This document shows positions 51,112 through 59,932 of a stretch of DNA of 64,000 nucleotides, one piece after another. The notes under the pieces were generated by a model that saw only the letters and a list, made by a program, of their open reading frames with translations, was not told where the DNA came from and ran no database searches. The stretch is from NCBI GenBank assembly GCA_031386985.1, contig JANNCV010000023.1, forward strand, positions 1-64,000, read 5' to 3'. The position numbers and the translations under genes were made by a program. Every line of letters begins with the position of its first letter. The stretch's first letter is position 1. Source of the stretch: JANJUB01 sp031386985. GTDB taxonomy: Bacteria > Armatimonadota > Fimbriimonadia > Fimbriimonadales > Fimbriimonadaceae.

Positions 51112-52079
51112 TTCGCCTCCAGTCTCAGCCGACGACGACGGAATACTAGCCAAACAATGATCACCGACCCGGTAACAATCGCTACATTCCACCAAGGGGA
51201 GCGGGGGAACTCGGGGCCGGGTTCGCTATAGGTGAAATAGAGATCGTCGGTCGCTTTCGGGTTGGGGAAGCTGTCGTCAATGAACGCGGTTATCGTCGCG
51301 TCCTTGGGCAACGAAGCCAGCTTCAAGTGCTTTTGCAACTCATCCGCGTGCCCCCCAACGAGCGGCGCGACCACGTCCTCATGGAGGTTACTTGCGTCCA
51401 CCGAATACTTTCCGGAAGCAACGAAGTAAACAAAAAGGCGATTGCCCGGCTTGATCGGCATATTGTCGGCGGGAACGTAATAGGGGTTAAACGGGCGATC
51501 CGTTTTGAAGGACATCTTAACCAGCCCCGTCGCCGCTTTCCCGTCCTTGGCTTTCACCTTGAGAGCAGTAAAGAACCATCCCTTTCTAACGTAAAACGCG
51601 ATCCACTTATCCGTGTCGGGCGAAGTCACGTAACCGTTCAGCTTCATCCAACTGGACAAGCCCTGGGCGTCATCCGGTTTTAGAGTCGTCGCCTCATAGC
51701 CAGCGACGTCTACGACGCGAACAATGGTAGAAAGGCCACCAGCGGCACCTTTCGACATCGTAAAGGGATTCTGGATTAGTGGCTTCAGAGCAAGCTGGTA
51801 ATCCCTGATGGCCCTGGCAAAATCTTTGAAAGCGGCGGCGTCAACTTCGGCCAAATCAGGAAGGGTTGGAGTAGGTGCAATAAATCCAAGATTATCGGCT
51901 TCGGTTTCAAACTTTGCGCTCCGAATGAAATGCTCGGTCTTGCTCTCAGCTTCCCAAACAATGATATTGGCTTGCCCCGCAAACTGAACGCCCCTACCCG
52001 TCATGGAAACCGCACAGCAAGCCACCGCCACCGTCGCCGCCGTAAGAAAACCGCCAAAAACCCACAACCTCATCTTCAT
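51108..52079 (-). CDS. DUF2330 family protein, paralogue 6
   Basis: 323 residues, MKMRLWVFGGFLTAATVAVACCAV at the N-terminus (two blocks of signal and Cys pair). It has SAKFETEADNLGFIAPTPTL, AGYEATTLKPDDAQGLSSWM and FYVRKGWFFTALKVKA. The linker after residue 95 is shorter than in others (QLALKPLIQNPFT). C-terminal helix VAIVTGSVIIVWLVF plus RRRRLRLEAK. The 4-nt gap to paralogue 5 and ATGA overlap with 7 support one mRNA. Confidence 0.85.
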   Translation of the reverse strand: MKMRLWVFGGFLTAATVAVACCAVSMTGRGVQFAGQANIIVWEAESKTEHFIRSAKFETEADNLGFIAPTPTLPDLAEVDAAAFKDFARAIRDYQLALKPLIQNPFTMSKGAAGGLSTIVRVVDVAGYEATTLKPDDAQGLSSWMKLNGYVTSPDTDKWIAFYVRKGWFFTALKVKAKDGKAATGLVKMSFKTDRPFNPYYVPADNMPIKPGNRLFVYFVASGKYSVDASNLHEDVVAPLVGGHADELQKHLKLASLPKDATITAFIDDSFPNPKATDDLYFTYSEPGPEFPRSPWWNVAIVTGSVIIVWLVFRRRRLRLEAK

Positions 52080-52083
52080 ATGG

Positions 52084-53079
52084 TTACTCCCGAGTTGAGC
52101 GCGAAAATTTCACCAGGCTGCGAATGATCGCGGCGATGGCAAGCACCACGGAACCGATACAGACGACAGAAAAGATGAGATTTTGCGAGATCGGGACGCT
52201 CGGCTGATCGCCGGTTCGCTCGAAAAATACGTCATCGCCGGGAGTTGAAACCGGAAACTTGTGGTCTTCAAAAACCGTGATCGTGGCGTCTTTCGGCAGG
52301 CTTGCAAGCTTTAGATGCGATACTACATCGGTCGCAAAGCGACCATCGAGCGGAGCGGCGGCGGTTTGCTTTAGATCGCTCGGCCCTTTCTCGGGCGAAT
52401 ACTTGCCGTTGCCAACAAAGTAAAGCAACAAGCCTTCGTTCTCTTCCGACGCGCTCGGAAAGTTCTCTTTGGGAACATAGTAGGGGTTGAACGGGCGATC
52501 CGTTGTAAACGACATTTTGACAAGCCCTGTTTCACCCGAACCCAGGCCGCTATCCACTTTGAACGCCGTCAGTAGCCAGCCTTTCTTGATGTAAAAGTCG
52601 GTCCAAACCTGAGTGCCGGGGGTGGTGACGTAGCCGTTTTTCTTCATCCAATCGGCGAGGGCTTTTGGATCGTTTGCTTTTAGAGTGGTCGCCACGTATC
52701 CGGCGACTTTGACTTCTTGGATCACTTGAACCGCGCCCGCGGCAGCCTCCTCTTTAGGTCTGAACAAGGTCAGCGTGTTTTTCTTCACTTTCGCTTTGAA
52801 CGAATCAACCGCCGCGGCCAACGACTCAAACGCTTTGGCATCCACTTCCTCAAGCTTAGGCACGCTCGGGCTCGGAGCGATGAATCCCAAGTTGTCCGCG
52901 TTTGAGGCGAACTTGGCATTTCGAATGAAGTGCTCGGTCTTGGTTGTCTCGTCCCAAACTATAACGTTTCTCTGCCCCACGAACATGACGGTTTTGAGGG
53001 CGTACGTAAGCGCACAGCAAGCAACCGCACCGGTTGCGACCGATAGAAACACTCCGATGACCCAAATGCGTACGTTCAT
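52084..53079 (-). CDS. DUF2330 family protein, paralogue 5
   Basis: 331 residues. Signal MNVRIWVIGVFLSVATGAVA then CCALT. QRNVIVWDETTKTEHFIRNA, LGFIAPSPSVPKLEEVDAKA, AGYVATTLKANDPKALADW. The second half has KLASLPKDATITVFEDHKFP, almost identical in part to paralogue 6 (KLASLPKDATITAFIDDSFP), so 5 and 6 may be a recent duplicate. C-terminal helix LIFSVVCIGSVVLAIAAII. Confidence 0.85.
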   Translation of the reverse strand: MNVRIWVIGVFLSVATGAVACCALTYALKTVMFVGQRNVIVWDETTKTEHFIRNAKFASNADNLGFIAPSPSVPKLEEVDAKAFESLAAAVDSFKAKVKKNTLTLFRPKEEAAAGAVQVIQEVKVAGYVATTLKANDPKALADWMKKNGYVTTPGTQVWTDFYIKKGWLLTAFKVDSGLGSGETGLVKMSFTTDRPFNPYYVPKENFPSASEENEGLLLYFVGNGKYSPEKGPSDLKQTAAAPLDGRFATDVVSHLKLASLPKDATITVFEDHKFPVSTPGDDVFFERTGDQPSVPISQNLIFSVVCIGSVVLAIAAIIRSLVKFSRSTRE

Positions 53080-54123
53080 CTACTTGTGTGACTCCTGCAA
53101 AGCCGAGGTAAGTTCATCATAGAAGATCTCCGACGCTGCCGCTTCCTCTCGCCGAGCGCGCCGAATTCGGTGAACCGCATACCAAATTCCTAGGAGAATA
53201 AAGCCCGAGCAAGTGCCGCAACAGGCGGTTAAGGGGTTGAATGGAATCGTCGGTTGTGGTCCCGATTGATCGAAAAACACGTCCTGCTTGAGGCTACTCC
53301 TTGGAAATTCTTCGTCAATAAACGTAGTAATCGTAGTGTTAGGAGGCAGAGATGGCAGTTTCAATTGAGTCGCCAGGTCCTTAACATAGTTACCCTCGAC
53401 TGCAACCGCGCCGTGCTCACGGAGACCATCGGGCGCACCAGGTTCCGGAGAGAAACGGCCAGTTGCAACAAAGTAGAGGATCAACCCAGAAGGCTTGCTT
53501 GCGGCATCGGGGAAATTGTCTACCGGAATGTAATAGGGATTGAAAGGCCGATCTGTTTTGAACGACATTTTGACCAATCCGGTCTCGCCTCGACCCGATT
53601 TTGAGTCCACGCTGAAAGCGGTAAAGAGCCAACTTCTTTTGACGTAAAACTCAATCCACTCCTTGATGCTGGGAGTCGTAACGTAGTGATTGGCTTTCAT
53701 CCACGAAATGAGTTGGCTCGAATCGGATGCCCGCAAAGTTACGGCCCGGTAACCGGCGACATTCACCGCCTGAAGAATTTCCAAGCCCTTTACTGGCTCA
53801 TTTTTGGCACAACCTCGAGGCACCTCTTTCATTCGCTCCTCAAAGTCGTGAATGGCCGATTTCAGCGTTTCGAAAGCCTTGGCATCAACTTCTTCTAACT
53901 TGGGCAAACTCGGTGTGGGGGCGATAAAGCCAAGATCTTTGGCGTTGCTGGCGAACTTCGCGTTTCTTATGAAGTGTTCTGTCTTGGTCACCTCATCCCA
54001 AACAATGATGTTGGATTGCCCCGTAAATCCTACGAGCCGGGAGGCAAGAGTTACAGCCGCACACGCCGCCCCTATCGCAGACAGGCAACACAAGCCGCCG
54101 CCAGCCCATACCCTTGCTCTCAT
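53080..54123 (-). CDS. DUF2330 family protein, paralogue 4
   Basis: 347 residues, the longest of the set. It alone has one Cys instead of a CC pair after the signal (AACAAV). It shares NIIVWDEVTKTEHFIRNAKF with paralogue 5 almost unchanged. C-terminal helix with two Cys (ACCGTCSGFILLGIWYAV) and a long basic tail (RRARREEAAASEIFYDE). One base separates its stop from the start of paralogue 5. Confidence 0.85.
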   Translation of the reverse strand: MRARVWAGGGLCCLSAIGAACAAVTLASRLVGFTGQSNIIVWDEVTKTEHFIRNAKFASNAKDLGFIAPTPSLPKLEEVDAKAFETLKSAIHDFEERMKEVPRGCAKNEPVKGLEILQAVNVAGYRAVTLRASDSSQLISWMKANHYVTTPSIKEWIEFYVKRSWLFTAFSVDSKSGRGETGLVKMSFKTDRPFNPYYIPVDNFPDAASKPSGLILYFVATGRFSPEPGAPDGLREHGAVAVEGNYVKDLATQLKLPSLPPNTTITTFIDEEFPRSSLKQDVFFDQSGPQPTIPFNPLTACCGTCSGFILLGIWYAVHRIRRARREEAAASEIFYDELTSALQESHK

Positions 54124-54145
54124 GACTTCCCGGTAAGCGCGAACA

Positions 54146-55153
54146 TTAGCCGCTCACCCAACCGGCCAAGAGCCGTTTTAGCTTCCCGCTAAACAACCCG
54201 TAACCAGTGGCGATTAGAATCGCCGCCCCGGCCATGATTGTGTAGATAAGCGATTGCGGAGGCGGTTCCGGTGGCATTTGCGGTTGTGGTCCAACTCGCT
54301 CAAAATAAACGTCGTCCTTCGAGTCACTCCTCGGAAACGCATGATCTAGGAGAGTTGTGACAGTTGTCTCGCCTGGTAGCGATTTGAGTTTTAGCTGGGC
54401 GATTACGTCAGTGGCAGGCTTCCCCACAAGCGGAGAAGTCGAATGTACATAGAGAGGGGGCTTGCCGATCGGGGCATACCGCCCGGCTGCAATGAAGTAG
54501 ACAAGCAGACCCATACTCCCAGGCTCCCTCGCACCGATATTATCCGATGGCACGTAGTAAGGATTGAAAGGCCGATCGGTTTGGAACGATAACTTCACGA
54601 GTCCGGTTTCGGCTCGACCTTGCACCGTCGAAACCTTGAAAGCCGTTAGGTACCAGCCTTTCTTGATATAGAATTCAGTCCAAGTTTGAATCGAAGGAGT
54701 TGTAATAAACCCGTTCTCCTTCATCCAAATCGCAAGGCCTTGGGCGTTAGAGGCTTTCAACGTAACCGCTTTGAATCCCGCGATATTGGCGACTTGAATG
54801 ACCTCCGGGCGAGGGCTACTGCCGCTGCTCTTCGAGAGGGTCGCAGGCAACCGCTTCCGAGCCTCCGTCTGAAACTCCACAATTGCCCGGCGAATGGTCT
54901 CAAATGCCGCTGGATCAACCTCTTCCATCTTGGGGATGCTGGGCGTGGGGGCGATAAATCCGAGATTCGGCGCATCTGTCGCAAATTTCGCGTTGCGGAT
55001 GAAGTGCTCCGTTTTCGTATCCGCCTCCCAAACAATGATGTTCGTTTGGTCCATCATCGCCACCAAGCTATTGCTCAGCGTCACCACGCAACACGCCATT
55101 GCCGCGGCGCAACTTCCGGCAAACACTAAGAAGAAGCCAGTACGTAGCTTCAC
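54146..55153 (-). CDS. DUF2330 family protein, paralogue 3
   Basis: 335 residues. Signal MKLRTGFFLVFAGSCAAAMA then CCVVT. FIAPTPSIPKMEEVDPAAFE as in paralogue 2 (PKMEEVD), FKAVTLKASNAQGLAIWMKE and FYIKKGWYLTAFKVST. Ends with helix LIYTIMAGAAILIATGYGLF and KLKRLLAGWVSG. ATGA overlap with paralogue 2; a 22-bp gap to paralogue 4, the largest in the array. Confidence 0.85.
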   Translation of the reverse strand: MKLRTGFFLVFAGSCAAAMACCVVTLSNSLVAMMDQTNIIVWEADTKTEHFIRNAKFATDAPNLGFIAPTPSIPKMEEVDPAAFETIRRAIVEFQTEARKRLPATLSKSSGSSPRPEVIQVANIAGFKAVTLKASNAQGLAIWMKENGFITTPSIQTWTEFYIKKGWYLTAFKVSTVQGRAETGLVKLSFQTDRPFNPYYVPSDNIGAREPGSMGLLVYFIAAGRYAPIGKPPLYVHSTSPLVGKPATDVIAQLKLKSLPGETTVTTLLDHAFPRSDSKDDVYFERVGPQPQMPPEPPPQSLIYTIMAGAAILIATGYGLFSGKLKRLLAGWVSG

Positions 55154-56151
55154 ATTCTAAACCTCCAAAGCAGTGCGCATCCGATAGCGACAAGTGCCGC
55201 AGTGATAACTGCGATGATCGGGAAGGATTCACTTGAACCCTCTGGAGTATCGGGCCCCGGCCCCGCCGTTATTGGCCGCTCCTTGGGCCACTCTGGCGGC
55301 GGACTAGTTTGCACAAAGTAGAGGTCATCATTGGCTCCATTGGGGAAAGTGCGATCCGTAAACGCTGTAACGGTCGCATTCTTGGGTAGCGTGGGCAGTT
55401 TTAGCTGGCCCTTCAGTTTTTCCAGATCCTCGGAGCGCAAAGGGGCGGCAACGGACGGTCGAAAGCTGGGGTGTTCCCCTTCCGGCCCATAAACGCCAGA
55501 GGAGACAAAGTAGACAGCCAGCCCCTCACGCTTGTCCGGACTAGGTATGTTGTCAGCTGGAACGTAGTAGGGATTAAAGGGTTTTTCGGTCTTAAACGAC
55601 ATTTTGACCAGGCCAGTTTCTGCGCGCCCATCGTTGACATTGACCTTGAAGGCCGTGAGATACCAGCCCTTCCGGATGTAAAATTCCGTCCAGGTTTGGA
55701 TGGAAGCCGTCGTAGCAAACCCATGCAGAGCCATCCAATCGGCGAGGCCCTTGGCATCGGTTGCCTTCAGGGTAACGGCGTTGTAGCCGGCAACCTCTAC
55801 TTCCTGGAACACGTCAACTTTGGAAGCTGCGGGCGAACCCCCAGTTCCTGCTGTTGGTGGGCCAGCGGCTTGAAAAGCGTCGCAAGCAGATTCGAGCGTA
55901 TCAAACGCTTCGCCGTCCACTTCTTCCATTTTCGGAATGCTAGGAGTTGGGGCAATGAAGCCCAAATCATGGGCCTTGGTCTCGAACTTTGCTTTCCTAA
56001 TGAAGTGCTCGGTGCCGGTATCCGGCTCCCAAACGATGATGTTTTGCTGGTGCATCATGCTCGCATGCTCGGAATGTGTTACGATGCAACAAGCCACCGC
56101 CAACCCTGCAGAAGCAAATGCTCCCAGAATCGCTCCACTTCTCAGTTTCAT
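55150..56151 (-). CDS. DUF2330 family protein, paralogue 2
   Basis: 333 residues. ATG 56151 (MKLRSGAILGAFASAGLAVA, then CCIVT) is used, overlapping the previous stop by one base (TAATG); an earlier frame start at 56205 lies inside paralogue 1. QNIIVWEPDTGTEHFIRKAK, LGFIAPTPSIPKMEEVDGEA, YNAVTLKATDAKGLADWMAL. A Pro/Gly/Ser-rich hinge (ITAGPGPDTPEGSSES) precedes its C-terminal helix. Confidence 0.85.
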   Translation of the reverse strand: MKLRSGAILGAFASAGLAVACCIVTHSEHASMMHQQNIIVWEPDTGTEHFIRKAKFETKAHDLGFIAPTPSIPKMEEVDGEAFDTLESACDAFQAAGPPTAGTGGSPAASKVDVFQEVEVAGYNAVTLKATDAKGLADWMALHGFATTASIQTWTEFYIRKGWYLTAFKVNVNDGRAETGLVKMSFKTEKPFNPYYVPADNIPSPDKREGLAVYFVSSGVYGPEGEHPSFRPSVAAPLRSEDLEKLKGQLKLPTLPKNATVTAFTDRTFPNGANDDLYFVQTSPPPEWPKERPITAGPGPDTPEGSSESFPIIAVITAALVAIGCALLWRFRM

Positions 56152-57080
56152 TATCGTTTCCTCCTCAGAACCAGTAGTAGCGGTAGCCCGGCAAGTAGGA
56201 ACCACCCTTTCGCTGAAGAAGGAGCCTCCGGGCCTAGAAGTTCAAAAAAGACATCATCCGAGGACTCGCGTGGAAAGCCCGCATCTATCATTAGCGTAAC
56301 CACTGGCGTCTTTGGAAAAGAGTCCATCTTGAGCTGGCCTCGAAGCACATACTCAACCAGCGGGGATAGCCGAACCGCCGTCTGATTTCTTAGCGCAGTT
56401 CTAGGATCGGTAGCATCGTAGATGCCAGGCCCAATAAAGTAAACAGCCAAGCCTTTTCCCGTCGCGTTTGCAGAGATATTATCCGCGGGCACGTAATAGG
56501 GGTTAAACGGCGTTTCAGTTTTGAAGGTCATCTTTACAAGCCCAGTTTCGGCCCTCCCTTTCTCAGCGGCGACCTTAAATGCCGTGAGATACCAGCCCTT
56601 TTTGATATAGAAATCCGTCCAATTCTGGATCGAGAGAGTGGTGTGATAATCGTGCTTACGCATCCACTCGGCGAGGGCAGAGGCGTCCGAGGCTTTGAGC
56701 GTCACCGCATCGTAACCGGCAACTTTCGCAGCCTGGATAACCTCAACCGCGCTTGCCGTAGATCCGCCTGCTGACTTCGCTCGAGATCGGAGTTTGTCTT
56801 CATATTCTTTGATCACAGCATCGAGGTTTTTGAACGCTTCGGGATCAACTTCGTCTAGCTTTGGCACACTGGGAGTTGGCGTAATGAATCCAAAATTCTT
56901 GGCGCCAGTTTCAAACTTCGCATTACGAACGAAAGATTCGGTCTTTGTCTCGGGGTTCCAAATAATGATGTTTTTTTGGGCGAGGATCGCGACTTTTTCG
57001 GTGGAAGAAACGGCGCAACACGCCACCGCCAATCCTGCCGTGGCCGCCAGCCCGCCTAAAAACATGATTCGGGTCTTCAT
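56151..57080 (-). CDS. DUF2330 family protein, paralogue 1 (first of the array)
   Basis: 309 residues, the shortest and most divergent. It reads KNIIIWNPETKTESFVRNAK (Ser-Phe-Val in place of His-Phe-Ile) and FGFITPTPSVPKLDEVDPEA. Signal MKTRIMFLGGLAATAGLAVA then CCAVS. C-terminal helix FLLAGLPLLLVLRRKR. Its promoter (TATAAT 5 nt before ATG) drives the whole array. Confidence 0.85.
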   Translation of the reverse strand: MKTRIMFLGGLAATAGLAVACCAVSSTEKVAILAQKNIIIWNPETKTESFVRNAKFETGAKNFGFITPTPSVPKLDEVDPEAFKNLDAVIKEYEDKLRSRAKSAGGSTASAVEVIQAAKVAGYDAVTLKASDASALAEWMRKHDYHTTLSIQNWTDFYIKKGWYLTAFKVAAEKGRAETGLVKMTFKTETPFNPYYVPADNISANATGKGLAVYFIGPGIYDATDPRTALRNQTAVRLSPLVEYVLRGQLKMDSFPKTPVVTLMIDAGFPRESSDDVFFELLGPEAPSSAKGWFLLAGLPLLLVLRRKR

Positions 57081-57085
57081 GACTT

Positions 57086-57115
57086 ATTATACGTCTGATT
57101 TTTTGGGTAAGACAA
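57086..57115 (-). promoter_or_regulatory. Promoter of the DUF2330 operon
   Basis: TTGTCT (57115-57110), 18-nt spacer and perfect TATAAT (57091-57086), ending 5 nt before the first ATG, so the mRNA is probably leaderless. The only promoter-like element found for seven genes. Confidence 0.65.
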
Positions 57116-57159
57116 AGTTGGACAGCGAACCCAGATATACTCTTACACGTCAAATCCCC

Positions 57160-57912
57160 ATGATCTCCGCTCTCGCCGCGCTCCTGATTCCCGCCATGAC
57201 CCCCCTAGATCATTTCGTCGAAAAAATCCCGAACTCGCTCGTCAGTTTCAAGATGATTCGGGTTCCGAGCGGCTCCATCGAGATCAGAGGCAAGCTGATT
57301 GAGGTCAAAGCTTTCGCTATCGGCGAAACCGAAGTGACCTGGGACGCCTACGATATCTACGCATACCGCCTTGATCTTAGCGAATCGGAAAACGCTAAAG
57401 GGGTTGACGCCGAATCGCGCCCGAGCAAGCCTTACGGCGCGCCGGACCGAGGATTCGGTCACCAAGGCTACGCCGCCCTGGGAATGACCACTAACGCCGC
57501 CGAAAATTTCTGCAAATGGCTCTCCAACAAGACCGGCAAGAAGTATCGCCTCCCCACCGAAGCGGAGTGGGAATACGCCGCTCGAGCTGGTATGGCCACC
57601 GAGCCAAAACTTGAAGAATATGCGTGGTTTTGGGATAACGCCGACGATTCGGCCCAGCCCGTGGGCAAACTCAAACCCAATGCCTGGGGTGTATACGATT
57701 TTCTTGGCAACACCAAAGAGTGGGCGATTGGGCTTGATGGAGTGCCCGTAGTCTGCGGCGGATGCTTTATGGATGAGGCCGAAAAGGTCAAATTCACCGC
57801 TCGCCAGCCTTACAGCCCCAAATGGCAAGAAGCTGACGCCCACACCCCCAAAAGTAAATGGTGGCTCAGCGATGGGCCGATGATTGGCATGCGTCTTGTT
57901 TGTGAAATTTAG
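57160..57912 (+). CDS. SUMF1/formylglycine-generating enzyme-like domain protein
   Basis: 250 residues. ATG 57160 is chosen (a longer frame runs back through the antisense of DUF2330 paralogue 1). Weak signal MISALAALLIPAMT. FGE-sulfatase domain blocks: FAIGETEVTWDAYDIYAYRL, YRLPTEAEWEYAARAG, GVYDFLGNTKEWAIG and CGGCFMDEAEKV; the end MIGMRLVCEI replaces GFRxV. The family either generates formylglycine in sulfatases or serves as a binding module in a secreted protein. A membrane sulfatase lies 2 kb away, but it belongs to the nucleophile-Thr type, so a link is unproven. Confidence 0.8.
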   Translation: MISALAALLIPAMTPLDHFVEKIPNSLVSFKMIRVPSGSIEIRGKLIEVKAFAIGETEVTWDAYDIYAYRLDLSESENAKGVDAESRPSKPYGAPDRGFGHQGYAALGMTTNAAENFCKWLSNKTGKKYRLPTEAEWEYAARAGMATEPKLEEYAWFWDNADDSAQPVGKLKPNAWGVYDFLGNTKEWAIGLDGVPVVCGGCFMDEAEKVKFTARQPYSPKWQEADAHTPKSKWWLSDGPMIGMRLVCEI

Positions 57913-58070
57913 GGGCGTATTGTGCGATGTCCCGGCTGAAACCGAGCGTCATCAACGGGGACGTCGTGCTCAGTCGCACTCTGAACCCCGTAGCTTCGAA
58001 AACAACAGCGATTCCTTGTATTAGGCTGACCGACTGAAGTCGGCGCTTCGGTAGGTAAACTTGAGCCGAC
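57913..58070. other. Intergenic region before the E2 gene
   Basis: 158 bp. It holds a 14-bp near-palindrome CCGACTGAAGTCGG (58030-58043) whose reverse complement occurs at 59329-59342, so inverted copies flank the E2 gene. TAAACT (58056-58061) lies 9 nt before the next ATG. Confidence 0.5.
58030..58043. repeat. Inverted repeat flanking the E2 gene, left copy
   Basis: CCGACTGAAGTCGG; the right copy at 59329 reads CCGACTTCAGTCGG, its exact reverse complement. Each copy is also nearly self-complementary. Confidence 0.65.
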
Positions 58071-59306
58071 ATGGCAGTCGAGATTTTGATGCCCGAATTA
58101 GGGGAATCGGTTCACGAAGGAACGGTGAGCCGCTGGCTTAAGAAGGTTGGCGATTTCGTAAAAGAAGACGAACCCATCGTCGAAATCATGACCGACAAGG
58201 TCAACACCGAACTTCCCGCCCCCGCTTCGGGAATCCTCACCAAAATTCTCATTCCCGAAGGTGAACTGGTCGAAGTCTTCCACGCCATGGGCGTGATCGA
58301 AGAGGAAGGCTCAGCCGGTGTTGCTCTGCCGGTCGAAACACTCAAGGTTGAGGCAAAAGTCGAAGCCCCCAAAGCGGTTGTAACCAAGCCCGTAGCAACC
58401 GGCGAGAGACGGTGGTATAGCCCCGTCGTTCGCGCGATGGCAAAATCGCACAACGTCAGTGACGACCAACTCACCAAAATCGCCGGCTCGGGCGAGAACG
58501 GACGGGTGACCAAGAAAGATCTAGAGGCATTCCTCGGCGGAGCCAAACCAAAAGCTCCTGCGACAAAACTCGAAGCCAACACGGCGCCCCCGACCATCGC
58601 CGGGCCCGAGCAAACGTTAGTCCCCCTCGTCGGCATGCGCAAAATGATCGCCGAGCACATGATTAAGAGCTCGCAAATCCCTACCGTGAGCACACTCACC
58701 GATGTGGACGTGACCAACATGGTCAAGTTCCGGGAGCGCAACAAGGAATCCTTCCCCGAGCAGTTCGGCGTCAAACTCACCTACACCCCGTTCTTCATCA
58801 AAGCAATTGCCGATGCCCTCATGGAGTTCCCGCTCGTGAACGCCGCGCTCATGCCCGACAACAACATCGTGATGAACAAGAATGTTCATATGGGCGTGGC
58901 CGTTTCTCTTGGCGCAAAGGGCACCGATGGATTAATCGTTCCGGTGATTAGGGATGCCAATACCAAAACCCTGATTGAACTCGCAAAAGACCTCGAAGTG
59001 ATTGCGGCCAAAGCCCGAAGCAGCACGCTTGGGGTCGCCGACGTTCAAGGCGGAACGTTTACGCTGACCAACCCCGGCTCTTACGGCGCCGTTCTCGGAA
59101 CGCCCATGATCAATGCTCCCCAAGCTGGCATCATGGGAACCTACACCATAAAGAAAATGCCGGTTGTGATTGACGACATGATTGCGATTCGCTCAATCAT
59201 GAATCTCGTCTTAACCTATGATCACCGCATCGTAGATGGCATGGTGGCGGGAAAATTCCTGCAAAGTGTGAAGGCAAAACTGGAAGGATTTGACTTCTTC
59301 AAATAG
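58071..59306 (+). CDS. 2-oxoacid dehydrogenase E2 component (dihydrolipoyl acyltransferase)
   Basis: 411 residues. Lipoyl domain with the modified Lys43 in EIMTDKVNTELPAPASGI, a peripheral-subunit-binding domain (SPVVRAMAKSHNVSDDQLTK, GSGENGRVTKKDLEAFL) and the catalytic domain with SQIPTVSTLTDVDVTNMVKF and active-site DHRIVDG (about 384). Sequence resembles the BkdB/SucB group. No E1 or E3 genes are adjacent; they must be elsewhere. It is transcribed alone. Confidence 0.92.
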   Translation: MAVEILMPELGESVHEGTVSRWLKKVGDFVKEDEPIVEIMTDKVNTELPAPASGILTKILIPEGELVEVFHAMGVIEEEGSAGVALPVETLKVEAKVEAPKAVVTKPVATGERRWYSPVVRAMAKSHNVSDDQLTKIAGSGENGRVTKKDLEAFLGGAKPKAPATKLEANTAPPTIAGPEQTLVPLVGMRKMIAEHMIKSSQIPTVSTLTDVDVTNMVKFRERNKESFPEQFGVKLTYTPFFIKAIADALMEFPLVNAALMPDNNIVMNKNVHMGVAVSLGAKGTDGLIVPVIRDANTKTLIELAKDLEVIAAKARSSTLGVADVQGGTFTLTNPGSYGAVLGTPMINAPQAGIMGTYTIKKMPVVIDDMIAIRSIMNLVLTYDHRIVDGMVAGKFLQSVKAKLEGFDFFK

Positions 59307-59932
59307 GCATCGGGCCCCCATTGGATCGCCGACTTCAGTCGGCTGATAGAGATTGAAATGGCTTTGGGCAAGAGCTGCCGCGAGCCGACTTTATTCGCGG
59401 CTTACTTTGGGAGCCACAAATAGTTAGCTGAAGGTTTTCTCTTTGTAGAAACCTGGGCTCAGCATCGGACGAAGCGACGGTGCGGGGTAAACAAATCATA
59501 TTGCCCTCCAGCTTTGAATCACAAGGTTTCGATTTAGACCATCTTTCATTGTGAAGCAGAACCTCGATATCAACAAACTGAACATCCTTGAAATCCATGA
59601 CAGCATATCCATAGGATGCTGGCCATTTTTAGACCCTGTTAGTTGCTTTGGGACCACCGGGTGACGCTGCTTCGTTATAGCTTCAGCCTTGGTTGAGTCG
59701 GCCACAGCGGTAAGGAGTGTTGGGAAGCCTTCTCTTTCTTGCCGCCAGGTTTAACACAAATTCGGCGAAATAGTACGGCTGCTCGATGATAAATGCCCGC
59801 GCCAAATCGCCGGGGCCCCTTCAGGCGCTGCTCTTCCCGACTAGCAGGCAACGGTTGGCGTTTTTGCTAGCGACTGCTAGTGATGACCGGCGACCACGTG
59901 ACCACTTTTTCAATAGCTCATTTTTACTGTGG
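59307..59932. other. Unassigned 626-bp intergenic region with degenerate frames
   Basis: Contains the right copy of the E2-flanking inverted repeat (59329-59342) and two overlapping minus-strand frames (59335-59598 and 59496-59705) that I cannot match to any family. They may be decayed genes. No clear RNA or insertion sequence was seen. Confidence 0.4.

Noticed and set aside
55471..56385. 304-codon plus-strand frame across DUF2330 paralogues 1 and 2
   Set aside because: Antisense to two clearly coding genes; no start site, no family.
56794..57159. In-frame N-terminal extension of the SUMF1-like gene
   Set aside because: The extension is antisense to DUF2330 paralogue 1; the FGE domain starts after the ATG at 57160.
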